Shown: one piece after another, positions 8,975-16,838 of the stretch
How positions within the stretch are numbered: position 1 is the first letter of the stretch
Layout of the letters: the number at the start of each line of letters is the position of its first letter
Source of the DNA: an uncultured Planococcus sp.
GTDB lineage: Bacteria; Bacillota; Bacilli; Bacillales_A; Planococcaceae
Length of the DNA: 64,000 nt
Direction: 5' to 3'
Assembly (NCBI GenBank): GCA_947493585.1
Contig: CANLRI010000003.1
Coordinates: forward strand, 248,001 to 312,000
Program-made: the position numbers and the translations under genes
The notes under the pieces: model-generated
Told to the model about the DNA's origin: nothing
Seen by the model: only the letters and a program-made list of their open reading frames with translations
Database searches by the model: none

Positions 8975-9031
8975 CGAAAATTCCTCCTTCAGATCGTTTC
9001 CTTCATTCTACCTGATTGCCGCAGCTAAAAT

Positions 9032-9045
9032 CAAACGTTTGTTCG
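9032..9045. promoter_or_regulatory. LexA/DinR-like box
   Basis: Read on the minus strand it is CGAACAAACGTTTG, 13 of 14 positions of the Bacillus DinR consensus CGAACRNRYGTTYC-type box. It sits in the divergent gap between the serine protease and the reductase-like gene, next to plausible -35 elements of both. Confidence 0.4.
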
Positions 9046-9149
9046 TATTTTGAATTGGAAAGTTGTTCTTATTAGTTTCAATAAAGAGACAGGAATTTCC
9101 TGCTTATTGAAGAACACAAGAAAGATGCCAAATGAGGAGGCCAAAAACA

Positions 9150-10220
9150 ATGACTACATGGCTATTGTACGGAGCGACAGGCTATACAGGACAATTAATC
9201 GCGCAAGAAGCAGTCGAACGCGGATTGAGGCCGGTGTTGGCTGGGCGCAGCAAAGAAAAAGTCCAGCGGCTCGCCGAACAGCTCGGCTTGGAATTCCGCA
9301 TTTTCGAATTGAATAACCAGACAGCTGGGCATTTGGAGGGCATCGATCTCGTGCTGCATTGCGCAGGCCCATTCGAAAAGACCAGCAAACCGATGATCCA
9401 CGCTTGCTTGGAAGCCGGTGCCCATTATCTCGACATCACTGGGGAAATCAGCGTTTTCGAATATACCCACGCTTTACACGAAGAAGCGCAACAGAAAAAC
9501 ATCATTTTATGTTCCGGGGTAGGATTTGATGTCATCCCGACTGACTGCATCGCATTAAAACTGAAACAAGCGTTACCGGACGCCGTCGAGCTCGCACTTG
9601 GCTTCGATTCAGATTCCGGCATTTCACCTGGCACGATGAAAACGATGGTCGAAGGGCTCGGTGGAGGCAATATCGTCCGTCAAGACGGGCAGCTGACTGC
9701 TGTTGCGATCGGCAAACATCAGCGGATGATCGATTTTGGGCGCGGCCGGAAATCCGCCATGGCGATTCCGTGGGGAGATGTGGCCACCGCTTATTATACG
9801 ACCGGCATTCCCAATATTACGGCATGGATCCCGACACCAAAACCCGCTGCCCACGCGGCACGATTTATGAACGTCGCGAGCCCTTTGCTGTCTTCTGAAA
9901 AAGTGAAACAGCCTTTGCTGAAATGGGTTGAACGGCGCGTGACAGGGCCAGATCAGGAAGAACGCGCTGGAAGTGCCGCGTATATTTGGGGACAAGCCAA
10001 AAATGCGGACGGCATAGTCAAAACGTGTCGAATCGACACCGCAAACGTCTATGACTTGACTGTCTACGGTGCACTGGAAGTGACAGAGCGCTTACTGTCA
10101 GGCGACTACCCAGGCGGCAGTTGGACCCCCGCCGCATTGTTCGGCCCGGATCTGCTCGAAAGCCTGCCCGGCTCGGGACGCTTTGAAATCGACAGCTTTT
10201 ATCCGGGAAGCGCCAACTGA
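9150..10220 (+). CDS. saccharopine dehydrogenase-like / trans-acting enoyl reductase family protein
   Basis: A 356-residue protein whose N-terminus (TTWLLYGATGYTGQLIAQEAVERG) is a Rossmann NAD(P)-binding motif of the saccharopine-dehydrogenase superfamily; the next part (LHCAGPFEKTSKPMIHACLEAGAHYLDITGE) is the usual continuation. Members related to mycobacterial trans-acting enoyl reductases act on lipid chains, but most bacterial homologues are uncharacterised, and lysine-pathway activity is not implied. GAGGAGG at 9134-9140 is nine bases before ATG 9150, which is preferred over the upstream ATG at 9132. Single gene. Confidence 0.85.
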   Translation: MTTWLLYGATGYTGQLIAQEAVERGLRPVLAGRSKEKVQRLAEQLGLEFRIFELNNQTAGHLEGIDLVLHCAGPFEKTSKPMIHACLEAGAHYLDITGEISVFEYTHALHEEAQQKNIILCSGVGFDVIPTDCIALKLKQALPDAVELALGFDSDSGISPGTMKTMVEGLGGGNIVRQDGQLTAVAIGKHQRMIDFGRGRKSAMAIPWGDVATAYYTTGIPNITAWIPTPKPAAHAARFMNVASPLLSSEKVKQPLLKWVERRVTGPDQEERAGSAAYIWGQAKNADGIVKTCRIDTANVYDLTVYGALEVTERLLSGDYPGGSWTPAALFGPDLLESLPGSGRFEIDSFYPGSAN

Positions 10221-10233
10221 ATCTACCCAAAAC

Positions 10234-10249
10234 AAAAAGGCTGACATAG
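10234..10249. repeat. left direct repeat flanking element A1 (partial terminator copy)
   Basis: AAAAAGGCTGACATAG, identical to 10477-10492, which is the left arm of the real fetB-side terminator. Only the left arm is present here, so this copy cannot fold by itself. Confidence 0.85.
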
Positions 10250-10476
10250 AGAAGAAGTCCATGATCCGCTATGAATAAAAAAGGGATTCCTTTTTTTACA
10301 TTTAAAATTCAATTTTCTATCTGAGTATCTGGAGAAGCGTTCGCTCGACTCCTGTGGGACTAGCGGGTTTGAGAGACCCCGCAGTGAGCGTAGCGAACGA
10401 GGAGGCTCGATTCCCGCCCCACGGAAAGCGAGCGGTAAGCTTCGGAAAATACAACTTTCTGAGCTTCTCGACACTA
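10250..10476. repeat. intergenic repeat A, copy 1 (MITE-like, structured)
   Basis: A 227-base non-coding element closely matching 18991-19293. It can fold: CGCTCG (10342-10347) pairs with CGAGCG (10429-10434), CCTGTGGG (10351-10358) with CCCCACGG (10417-10424), and GCGGG with CCCGC inside. The ends are loosely inverted (AGAAGAAGTC at left, reverse of CTTCTCGACA at right). It is bracketed by a 16-base direct repeat of terminator sequence. Repeats with a similar CCTG-GGG / CCC-CGG core are widespread between genes in Bacillales as far as I recall. No open frame of interest and no transposase. Confidence 0.8.
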
Positions 10477-10504
10477 AAAAAGGCTGACATAGCGTCAGCC
10501 TTTT
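10477..10504. terminator. terminator of fetB and right flank of repeat A1
   Basis: AAAAAGGCTGACATAG then CGTCAGCCTTTT: stem AAAAGGCTGAC/GTCAGCCTTTT. The stem includes the fetB stop codon at 10495-10497. Its left arm is duplicated at 10234-10249. Confidence 0.85.
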
Positions 10505-11244
10505 AATAATTGCATGCGTTTATTGAACAAGGTTGGATAAGACAAGTATCCGAGGAAAACGCTCGTTACAGCAGCCGTCGTCAATAACAGGAACATGATG
10601 AGCAACTGGAATTGCACCGCTTGGATCGGGTCCGCCCCCGCGATGATCTGCCCGCTCATCATGCCTGGCAATTGGACGAGACCGACCGTTTTCTGGCTTT
10701 CGATGGTCGGGATCATGCTCGCCTTGATCGAGTTGATCAATTGGCGGTGAATGGCCTGTTTCGGTGTTCCGCCAAGCGCCAAGATCAATTCCGTCTGGTC
10801 TTGATGATCTTCGACTTCCGCGGTGAAACGGTTCAAGAACAGGATCGACAGCACCATCGAGTTGCCGATGACCATGCCGCTGATCGGGATGATGTATTGT
10901 GCCGTGGCCGGCGTGATGTTAAAGCCGATCAGGATGCCTTGCGTCAACACTTCCACAAAGATTAAGGTGATGGCAATCTTCCAGGTAATCCCTTGGATCG
11001 CTGCGCCTTTTTTCTGTGCATTATGGGTGGCGGCTACGATCATCAGTGCGACCATCAACAAGATATAGATCAAGCTTTCGGAGTCGAAAACAAATTTCAG
11101 GACATACCCGACTGCGAGCAACTGGATGATCGATCGGACGGTCGCAACCGTCATATCGCGTCCGAGGCCTAAATTTAATGTTTTCGACAAAACTAGCGGG
11201 ATGAGGACAAAAATGAGCGTCAGTGATAAAGCCCAGTAACTCAT
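10495..11244 (-). CDS. fetB: iron export ABC transporter permease FetB (UPF0014)
   Basis: A 249-residue membrane protein with about seven hydrophobic segments. The central NITPATAQYIIPISGMVIGNSMVLSILFLNRF and the LALGGTPKQAIHRQLINSIKASMIPTIESQKTVGLVQLPGMMSGQIIAGADPIQAVQFQ stretch is the hallmark of the FetB/YbbM family (text cites pieces only: NSMVLS, LPGMMSGQ). In E. coli FetAB exports iron and lowers oxidative damage. Its ATG overlaps the fetA stop by four bases (11241-11244), showing translational coupling. Confidence 0.9.
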   Translation of the reverse strand: MSYWALSLTLIFVLIPLVLSKTLNLGLGRDMTVATVRSIIQLLAVGYVLKFVFDSESLIYILLMVALMIVAATHNAQKKGAAIQGITWKIAITLIFVEVLTQGILIGFNITPATAQYIIPISGMVIGNSMVLSILFLNRFTAEVEDHQDQTELILALGGTPKQAIHRQLINSIKASMIPTIESQKTVGLVQLPGMMSGQIIAGADPIQAVQFQLLIMFLLLTTAAVTSVFLGYLSYPTLFNKRMQLLKG

Positions 11245-11972
11245 GACACCACCCCTTTCACAAATTCATTGACGCGGCTATTATGTGGGTCTTCAAGCAG
11301 CGAACTCTCGCCGGTCTCTACTACTTGTCCGTCCATCATGACCCATGTGTAATCACCGATTTCGAGCGCTTGCTGGAGATTGTGGGTGATCCAAATGATT
11401 GTCGTGTTGTATTTTCGGTTGATTTTACTGATCAACTCTTCGACTTCAAGCTTGGAAGCACGGTCGAGCGAAGAAGTGATCTCGTCCATCAAAAGAATTT
11501 CTGGTTTGTTGACGAGCGTTCTCGCGATGGAAACTTTCTGGCGCTGCCCGCCTGACAGCTCTTTCACTTTGCGCTCCAACAAATCGCTTTTCAACCCAAC
11601 ATCTTCAAGCAGCTCAAGAGCCTCTTCTTTTGATAATTGCTGCCCTTGCAATTCCAACGGCAAGTTCAAGTTTTCGTAGACAGTGCCGCTGATCATCGGC
11701 GCGCTCTGCAACGCCATTCCAACCATCCGGCGCAATTCCACCGGATCGTATTCGCCAATCGCTTTATCTTTTATGAAAATTTCTCCGTTCGCCGGCGATA
11801 TCAGGCCATTGCATAATTTCAGCAGGGTCGATTTACCAGCGCCTGAAGGTCCTACTAAAGTGGTGATGCGGCCTTGTGGAAATGAACCGGTAATATCGTT
11901 TAAGATTTCTATGTCTCCAATGCGATAATCCACATGCTGAAAGTGGATCGCAGGTTTGTACTGGGTGCTCAT
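11241..11972 (-). CDS. fetA: iron export ABC transporter ATP-binding protein FetA
   Basis: A 243-residue ABC ATPase: Walker A GPSGAGKST at 41-49, signature LSGGQRQKVSIA near 143, Walker B ILLMDEITSSLD near 165, and the H-loop WITHN. The frame runs on to 12038, but GGGAGGTG at about 11976-11983 sits just before ATG 11972. It energises FetB. Two Fur-like sequences lie 110 and 150 bases upstream, which fits iron-linked control, although Fur normally represses uptake rather than export. Confidence 0.9.
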   Translation of the reverse strand: MSTQYKPAIHFQHVDYRIGDIEILNDITGSFPQGRITTLVGPSGAGKSTLLKLCNGLISPANGEIFIKDKAIGEYDPVELRRMVGMALQSAPMISGTVYENLNLPLELQGQQLSKEEALELLEDVGLKSDLLERKVKELSGGQRQKVSIARTLVNKPEILLMDEITSSLDRASKLEVEELISKINRKYNTTIIWITHNLQQALEIGDYTWVMMDGQVVETGESSLLEDPHNSRVNEFVKGVVS

Positions 11973-12080
11973 GCCCACACCTCCCAAATTCTCAAGTTTC
12001 TTATTTATAATTATTCTAATGTAGATATCATAGCACAACTTTACAGCCGAACCAAGTAATTGAGAATAACTATTTTTAAT

Positions 12081-12138
12081 TGAGAATACATATCAATTAA
12101 TGCATTTTAAATGGCTTCTCAAACGATAATTATTATCG
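12081..12138. promoter_or_regulatory. Fur-like boxes upstream of fetAB
   Basis: AACGATAATTATTATCGTT at 12122-12140 is a perfect 19-base palindrome matching 12 of 14 positions of the 7-1-7 Fur/PerR/Zur consensus (TGATAAT-N-ATTATCA). TGAGAATACATATCA at 12081-12095 matches 11 of 14. AATTGAGAATA occurs twice 20 bases apart (12058, 12078), about two helical turns. The metal sensor cannot be told apart from the sequence alone. Confidence 0.6.
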
Positions 12139-12241
12139 TTAAAAACCAAAAACAAACCCCTCCACAAATTCCAAATGGAACTTGTAGAAGGGCTTAGTTC
12201 ATTCCTCTAGCATATTGCTTGATCGCGCTTGAAATCTTCAC

Positions 12242-12613
12242 TTATTTTACTTGATCGCTTTCGCTCAGTCCGCTTTCCCCGAAAGCCTCATCCAGTTCAT
12301 CAAAACGCCCGATGCGATGGATTTTCTTGTCGTCCATCTCAAAATAATGGAAGATATGGGATTCTCCCGGCTCACCTTGTTTTTTTGCGAGCTGTTCGAA
12401 GATGACCCGATTGCCTTTAGCGAATTTATTGAGCGTCTCCAATTGCATGCCAGACCCCTTCACCCATTCGGCAAGCATTTCGTGGCCAGCAGCAGATTTT
12501 CCAGGACTGATCAATTCGACATTATGGTCCGTAACGGAAAGCACTCCGTCGACATTCTGTTCATTGACATAATCGGTAAAGCGTTCCGCGAGCTTGATCG
12601 GTTCAATCATCAT
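12242..12613 (-). CDS. NTF2/SnoaL-like protein
   Basis: A 123-residue protein (MMIEPIKLAERFTDYVNEQNVDGVLSVTDH...) with the pattern of the cone-shaped NTF2-like fold: an N-terminal helix, a ISPGKSAAGHEMLAEWVKGSG segment and a C-terminal sheet (IFHYFEMDDKKIHRIGRF). Such proteins are isomerases, cyclases or ligand binders; no catalytic residue can be assigned. AGAAGGGAG precedes ATG 12613; the longer frame to 12643 lacks a ribosome site. The start lies inside the end of the next upstream gene (12603-12785), so the two are probably co-translated. Confidence 0.75.
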   Translation of the reverse strand: MMIEPIKLAERFTDYVNEQNVDGVLSVTDHNVELISPGKSAAGHEMLAEWVKGSGMQLETLNKFAKGNRVIFEQLAKKQGEPGESHIFHYFEMDDKKIHRIGRFDELDEAFGESGLSESDQVK

Positions 12614-12785
12614 TTGTGCTCCCTTCTTCCGGTAATTTTTCAAATACTACCAGTAACAACGTAGCGATGGGTCCCAGAAGGAGCGACGCCAAGAACCACA
12701 TAAGGCCGCTCCGGTTCTTGCCTTGGGCGATCCCTGCATTGATCAACGCAAGTGTCCCCCATCCGACTGCGTATTCGCTTCCCAT
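12603..12785 (-). CDS. small membrane protein
   Basis: A 60-residue protein (MGSEYAVGWGTLALINAGIAQGKNRSGLMW then FLASLLLGPIATLLLVVFEKLPEEGSTNDD) with two hydrophobic stretches separated by a GKNRSG turn, a hairpin common in small Bacillales proteins annotated as hypothetical. AAGGGGG at about 12792-12798 suits ATG 12785 better than the ATG six bases upstream. It overlaps the NTF2-like gene by 11 bases. Function unknown. Confidence 0.7.
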   Translation of the reverse strand: MGSEYAVGWGTLALINAGIAQGKNRSGLMWFLASLLLGPIATLLLVVFEKLPEEGSTNDD

Positions 12786-12816
12786 ATCCATTCCCCCTTT
12801 CTTAGCATTCTACACG

Positions 12817-12846
12817 AAAAAAAGAAGCCGGAATTTCCGGCTTCTC
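12817..12846 (-). terminator. terminator of the 99-residue gene
   Basis: GAAGCCGGAA pairs with TTCCGGCTTC with an A run on the left, i.e. a T run on the minus strand. The stem touches the stop codon at 12845-12847. Confidence 0.85.
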
Positions 12847-13144
12847 AGTAATTGGCGTTTTTTAGTTTTTTGAAGGTCTTGACGAAACGGTCAGGATCTT
12901 TTGGCACTTTATAGGTCAAAACCCCGCGATGCGTGTGCAAATATAATAGGTTGGCATCGTCGGAAAAGGTCTTATAGGAAATATCCCAAACATGCATCAA
13001 ATTGAACTCATTTGTCGAAGCGGTCAATTTATCTTCATAGAGGTGAATTTCGTATTCGGTATGGATGATTTTCATCTGGCCGGCTACGATCGAGCGTTCC
13101 GTGTCGACATAAGTAATGGAAGACAGCAAACTTTTCGGATCCAT
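12845..13144 (-). CDS. conserved hypothetical protein, 99 residues
   Basis: The protein (MDPKSLLSSITYVDTERSIVAG ... KTFKKLKNANY) is rich in alternating hydrophobic beta strands and ends in a basic helix (RFVKTFKKLKN), a layout reminiscent of PH-like domains that read membrane or protein surfaces. No signal peptide or membrane segment. GGGAGG about eight bases upstream supports ATG 13144, and a terminator follows at once. I do not recognise a named family. Confidence 0.7.
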   Translation of the reverse strand: MDPKSLLSSITYVDTERSIVAGQMKIIHTEYEIHLYEDKLTASTNEFNLMHVWDISYKTFSDDANLLYLHTHRGVLTYKVPKDPDRFVKTFKKLKNANY

Positions 13145-13214
13145 TCGGTTCGCCTCCCGGCTGTTTTCCTAAAGTCTACTGTACCTGCGCGCGACTATGC
13201 AACTGATACGCAGC

Positions 13215-14123
13215 CTACATCTCGTCGAAATATTCGTTTATCAAATCGCCGCACACCCCAATGGCTGCGGCACTGCCTTCCCCGGCTGCGATGACAAGCT
13301 GCGACGGGACGATCAACGAAGCATCGCCCGCAGCGTAAACATTCCACACATTTGTCCGCCCGTAGTCGTCCGTCAAGATTCCGCCGTGATTGTTTTGTTT
13401 GCAGCCGAGCTCTTTGGCGAAATTGGTCGCATGGCTCCACAAAGGCGTGACGAACCCGGCACTGCGGTCGATCAATGTGCCATCTTCCAGCCGGACGCTT
13501 TGCAGCTTGCCGTCTTGCCCTTCCAAGCCGGAAATTGTATCTTCGTAAACTTTGATACCTTTAGCGAGCAGCTTTTGCTTCTCCTCTTCTTCCAGACGCC
13601 CTTCACCGTTCGTGAAGACCGCCAAGTCCCGGCTCCAGGTGTAGACTTCCTTCGCTAACGTAAATACTTTTTTATCGGCAATGACCGCGAGCGGCTGGTC
13701 GCGCATTTCCCACCCATCGCAAAAAGGGCAGCTGAACAAGCTGGTGCCGTAGAACTTCTCAATATCCGGTACATTCGGCAGCTCTTCTTTCAACCCTGCG
13801 GCGATGATGATTTTGATGCTATGAAAAACCTTTCCGCTGGCGGTCGTCAATTGGTAATGGGTTTTAGAAATGCGGTCAATGTTGACGACGCGTTCGTTTT
13901 CCGTTTTGACGCTTTCGTATTTGCGGAGCTCCTCGTGGCCGAGCCGCTTGAATTCTTCGGGACAAATGCCGTCCCTTGTAATGAACCCATGCGCTTCGCG
14001 GGTCACCAAATTGCGCCCATTATCATCATCAAACAACACTGCATTCTTTCTCGAACGGCCAAGCACCAATGCAGCATTCAAACCTGCAGGGCCTCCACCG
14101 ATAATGGCACAATCGTATAGCAT
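13215..14123 (-). CDS. thioredoxin reductase-like FAD/NAD(P) oxidoreductase
   Basis: A 302-residue class II-type flavoprotein: FAD motif CAIIGGGPAGLNAAL near the N-terminus, SCPFCDGW with cysteines about 132 and 135, and the C-terminal VYAAGDAS motif. The CPFC pair replaces the CATC of true thioredoxin reductases, so the partner may differ. The second Rossmann motif in the middle (AVIADKKVFTLAKEVYTW) lacks a clean GGGDSA. AAAAGG fits ATG 14123, nine bases inside the longest frame. Similar proteins in Bacillus are often annotated only as NAD(P)/FAD-dependent oxidoreductases. Confidence 0.85.
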   Translation of the reverse strand: MLYDCAIIGGGPAGLNAALVLGRSRKNAVLFDDDNGRNLVTREAHGFITRDGICPEEFKRLGHEELRKYESVKTENERVVNIDRISKTHYQLTTASGKVFHSIKIIIAAGLKEELPNVPDIEKFYGTSLFSCPFCDGWEMRDQPLAVIADKKVFTLAKEVYTWSRDLAVFTNGEGRLEEEEKQKLLAKGIKVYEDTISGLEGQDGKLQSVRLEDGTLIDRSAGFVTPLWSHATNFAKELGCKQNNHGGILTDDYGRTNVWNVYAAGDASLIVPSQLVIAAGEGSAAAIGVCGDLINEYFDEM

Positions 14124-14198
14124 AGCGTTCATCCTTTTCTACTTTCGTTTTCCTCCCCTCTTCCCGGTTCGTATTTGCATTAAACAGAAGGAGCATCT

Positions 14199-14245
14199 AA
14201 AAAAAAAACGATTGACCAGGAGTTCTTCCGGACAATCGGTTTTTA
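14199..14245 (-). terminator. terminator of hisC
   Basis: CGATTGACC pairs with GGACAATCG with one mismatch; the A run at the left gives T residues on the minus strand. Confidence 0.75.
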
Positions 14246-14269
14246 AACGCAGGCTTCGTGCCGCCCGCT

Positions 14270-15373
14270 TTATTTTTGGATCAATTCACGCAATGCCCGG
14301 ACAAAGAATTCGTTTTCTTCCTCGGTGCCGACTGAAACCCTCACGTATTCCGGGAGGCCCCACCCTTTGCCGTACCGGACGATCACGCCTTTTTTCATCA
14401 GGTCCTGGTAAAGCGTCTCGCCTTCTTCGCCCAGTTTGACCAATACGAAGTTTGCCATGCTTTTGGTATACGGAAGGCCCAGTTCTTCAAATGCTTCATA
14501 CAGGAATTCACGTCCGCGGCTATTCGCCTCGCGGGATTGGGTCACATGTTCATGGTCTGTCACTGCTGCCGTCGCAGCGAGCTGTGCCAGCGTATTGACG
14601 TTGAAGGGTTCTTTCACTTTCAGGATCGACGTAATGATCGAATCTGCCGCGATGCCGAAACCGACGCGCACTCCAGCAATGCCATAGATTTTCGAGAAAG
14701 TCTTCAAAGTCAGCAAGGGATAGCCTTGGCGAATGAATTCGGTGCCGTCGGTATAATCTTCCGCGTCTGCATAGTGGCTATATGCCGCATCAAAGACCAC
14801 CAATATGTCTCCTACAGCGTCCAATAATTTTTGGACATCCTGTTTCTTCATGTAAGTGCCGGTCGGGTTGTTCGGCGAGCAGATGTAGATGATTTTCGTC
14901 TTGTCGGTCACTGCTGCGATCATGGCATCGACATCAAATGCGAAACCTTGTGCAAACGGCACTTTCACGACTTTTGCGCCCATGATGTGCGCACCGAAAT
15001 CGTATTCGCTGAATGATGGGTCGGGTACGACGATTTCATCGCCATGCTCCAAGAACGCCTCCGAAATAAGCGTAATCAATTCGTCTGCACCGTTTGTCGG
15101 AATGACTTGATTTTTGTCGACGCCATGCTCTTTTGCAATTGCTTCCTTTAAATCACTCGCATCCGCATCTGGGTAACGGTTTAGGCCGAGTACGCCTTGT
15201 TCGATGGCCGCAACCGCCTTCTTCGACGGGCCAAGCGGGTTTTCATTGGACGCCAGCTTAATGACGCGCTCCAAGCCCAGTTCTTCCTGCACTTCCCAAA
15301 TCGGCTTGCCAGGTGAGTAAGGTTGGATTTGATCCAAGGTTTTGCGTGCTTTGATATTCTCCAAATTCGCCAT
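14270..15373 (-). CDS. hisC: histidinol-phosphate aminotransferase
   Basis: A 367-residue fold-type I PLP enzyme. LASNENPLGPSKKAV and NRYPDADASDLKEAIA are the family N-terminal signature, CSPNNPTG the substrate/PLP loop, and LKTFSKIYGIAGVRVGFG contains the PLP lysine. It catalyses the glutamate-dependent amination of imidazole-acetol phosphate in histidine synthesis; in Bacillus relatives the same enzyme also handles phenylalanine and tyrosine. GGAGG about nine bases before ATG 15373 sets the start, six codons inside the longest frame. It is not next to other his or aro genes here. Confidence 0.93.
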   Translation of the reverse strand: MANLENIKARKTLDQIQPYSPGKPIWEVQEELGLERVIKLASNENPLGPSKKAVAAIEQGVLGLNRYPDADASDLKEAIAKEHGVDKNQVIPTNGADELITLISEAFLEHGDEIVVPDPSFSEYDFGAHIMGAKVVKVPFAQGFAFDVDAMIAAVTDKTKIIYICSPNNPTGTYMKKQDVQKLLDAVGDILVVFDAAYSHYADAEDYTDGTEFIRQGYPLLTLKTFSKIYGIAGVRVGFGIAADSIITSILKVKEPFNVNTLAQLAATAAVTDHEHVTQSREANSRGREFLYEAFEELGLPYTKSMANFVLVKLGEEGETLYQDLMKKGVIVRYGKGWGLPEYVRVSVGTEEENEFFVRALRELIQK

Positions 15374-15602
15374 TATGTACGCCTCCGTCATCTATTTTTA
15401 ATAATACTGAATGAATATGTACTGCCATCAATAATGATACCATTAAAGCTGGATTTCCTGCATATCCACCTTAGTTAAAGCAAAATAATAGTCTCTATTA
15501 TTACAGAAAAATCCGTTTCCTGAAAGGGACACAGCCTACAATTTGAAACCCTTACCTAAATGTGGTTTACTTTAACGAGACTGACGAAAGAGGAGTTTTC
15601 AC

Positions 15603-16364
15603 ATGATTAAAAAAATGACATTTATTTTTGCCCCATTCGCCCTCGCCCTAGTGCTCGGCGCATGTTCTGATAATGAAGAATCCACTGCAAACGAAGAAGC
15701 AGCAGCTCCTGAGACTGAACAAGCAGAAGGAACTGAAGAAGCAGCAGGAAGCGAAGAAGCAGCACCTGCCAAATCGGCGCTCGAACTTCCTGAAGAAGAC
15801 GCTGTCGTAGCAGTTGTCAATGGCGAAGAAATCCAAGGCAAAGTATACAATAGCGTCGCCCGCCAATTCGAATCGACATTGACTTCACAAGGACAGGATC
15901 CTTCAACTGAAGAGAACCTTCAATTGATCGAAGATGAAGCGATGTCCGTTGTCATCGGAAACGCTGTCCTGTTGCAGGATGCCAAGGAAAAAGGCCACGA
16001 AGCGGATGATGCCGTCGTAGAAGAGCGCATGGAAGAATTGAAAGCTAACTTTGAGGACGAAGACGCCATGAACGAAGCCTTGGCTGAAACCGGCTTTACT
16101 ATGGAAGAAATGGAAGAGCAATTGCGTGAGCAGCTCGTCTACGAAAGTTATATGGCAGAAGAAATCGATTCACCTGAAGTGACGGACGAAGAAGTCCAGG
16201 CAGCGTATGACCAATTCGTTGAAAGCTCAGAAGAAGAAGCACCGGCTTTTGAAGAAATGGAACCGACCATCCGCCAATCATTGCAAGAACAAAAAGACCA
16301 GGAAGCTACTTTTGCACGCGTCGAGGAATTGCGTGAAGCAGCTGAAATCGAAGTGAAACTTTAA
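15603..16364 (+). CDS. SurA N-terminal-domain lipoprotein
   Basis: A 253-residue exported lipoprotein. A type II signal peptide ends in the lipobox LVLGAC (Cys about 21), followed by a very acidic Glu/Ala linker to residue 60. The rest (VAVVNGEEIQGKVYNSVARQFESTL ... ) matches the SurA/PrsA N-terminal chaperone arm, with long charged helices, but no parvulin PPIase domain is present, so it is a chaperone-like half. It probably works outside the membrane on secreted proteins. AGAGGAG precedes the ATG; a terminator follows. Confidence 0.85.
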   Translation: MIKKMTFIFAPFALALVLGACSDNEESTANEEAAAPETEQAEGTEEAAGSEEAAPAKSALELPEEDAVVAVVNGEEIQGKVYNSVARQFESTLTSQGQDPSTEENLQLIEDEAMSVVIGNAVLLQDAKEKGHEADDAVVEERMEELKANFEDEDAMNEALAETGFTMEEMEEQLREQLVYESYMAEEIDSPEVTDEEVQAAYDQFVESSEEEAPAFEEMEPTIRQSLQEQKDQEATFARVEELREAAEIEVKL

Positions 16365-16368
16365 TTTC

Positions 16369-16404
16369 AAAAACCCCCTACCGTAATCGGTAGGAGGTTT
16401 TTTT
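16369..16404. terminator. terminator
   Basis: ACCCCCTACCG / CGGTAGGAGGTTTTTTT hairpin after the SurA-like gene; its left A run may also serve the convergent gene at 16422. Confidence 0.9.
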
Positions 16405-16421
16405 GCTCTTACAGCCGTCTT

Positions 16422-16706
16422 CTATTCAGCGAGACGCTCTTTGCAAAACGCCAAGACTTCCTGTTCTTCCTCTTCGTCCAACGCAAAATCAAGCGGCTTC
16501 TCACTGTCATTGTCGATAAAATGATAATCAGCGATGCGCGCATTGCCGTCTTCAACCGCCAAGATCAGGCGCAAGTCAAGGCCGCCCGGGCGGTACAGTT
16601 CGTCTTCCTCGTCCACTTTGATCGCCATCGTGTACTCATAACGTTCACCGGTCAGGATGCCGGTCGGGTCTTGCAATTTTTCAACTTCGTAATTAATGAT
16701 TTCCAT
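16422..16706 (-). CDS. DUF6509-like small protein
   Basis: A 94-residue acidic protein starting MEIINYEVEKLQDPTGILTGERYEY and ending EEEEQEVLAFCKERLAE. This layout matches a small Bacillales family that I recall as DUF6509 (sometimes mislabelled pullulanase); it has no enzymatic motif. GGAGGTGC before the ATG supports the start. Cytoplasmic, single gene, function unknown. Confidence 0.7.
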   Translation of the reverse strand: MEIINYEVEKLQDPTGILTGERYEYTMAIKVDEEDELYRPGGLDLRLILAVEDGNARIADYHFIDNDSEKPLDFALDEEEEQEVLAFCKERLAE

Positions 16707-16775
16707 TATTGCACCTCCATTGCTCTATTTTAGCTTTCATCTTGCCATTTGGATAGCATTGCGGGAAGGTTTGGC

Positions 16776-16800
16776 GTTTAGGTGTACACGATACGGGAAA
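16776..16800 (+). promoter_or_regulatory. possible sigma-B-type promoter
   Basis: GTTTAG, 13 bases, GGGAAA, about 38 bases before the start of the NAD-binding protein. B. subtilis yhfK, a likely homologue, is a general-stress gene, which fits. Confidence 0.45.
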
Positions 16801-16838
16801 ACACCAAACAGACATAAAAAATTTAGGAGTGGATTTTG

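Noticed and set aside
10250..10476. Possibility that repeat A is an insertion sequence
   Set aside because: Far too short, no transposase frame and no clean terminal inverted repeats; at most a non-autonomous MITE-like element.
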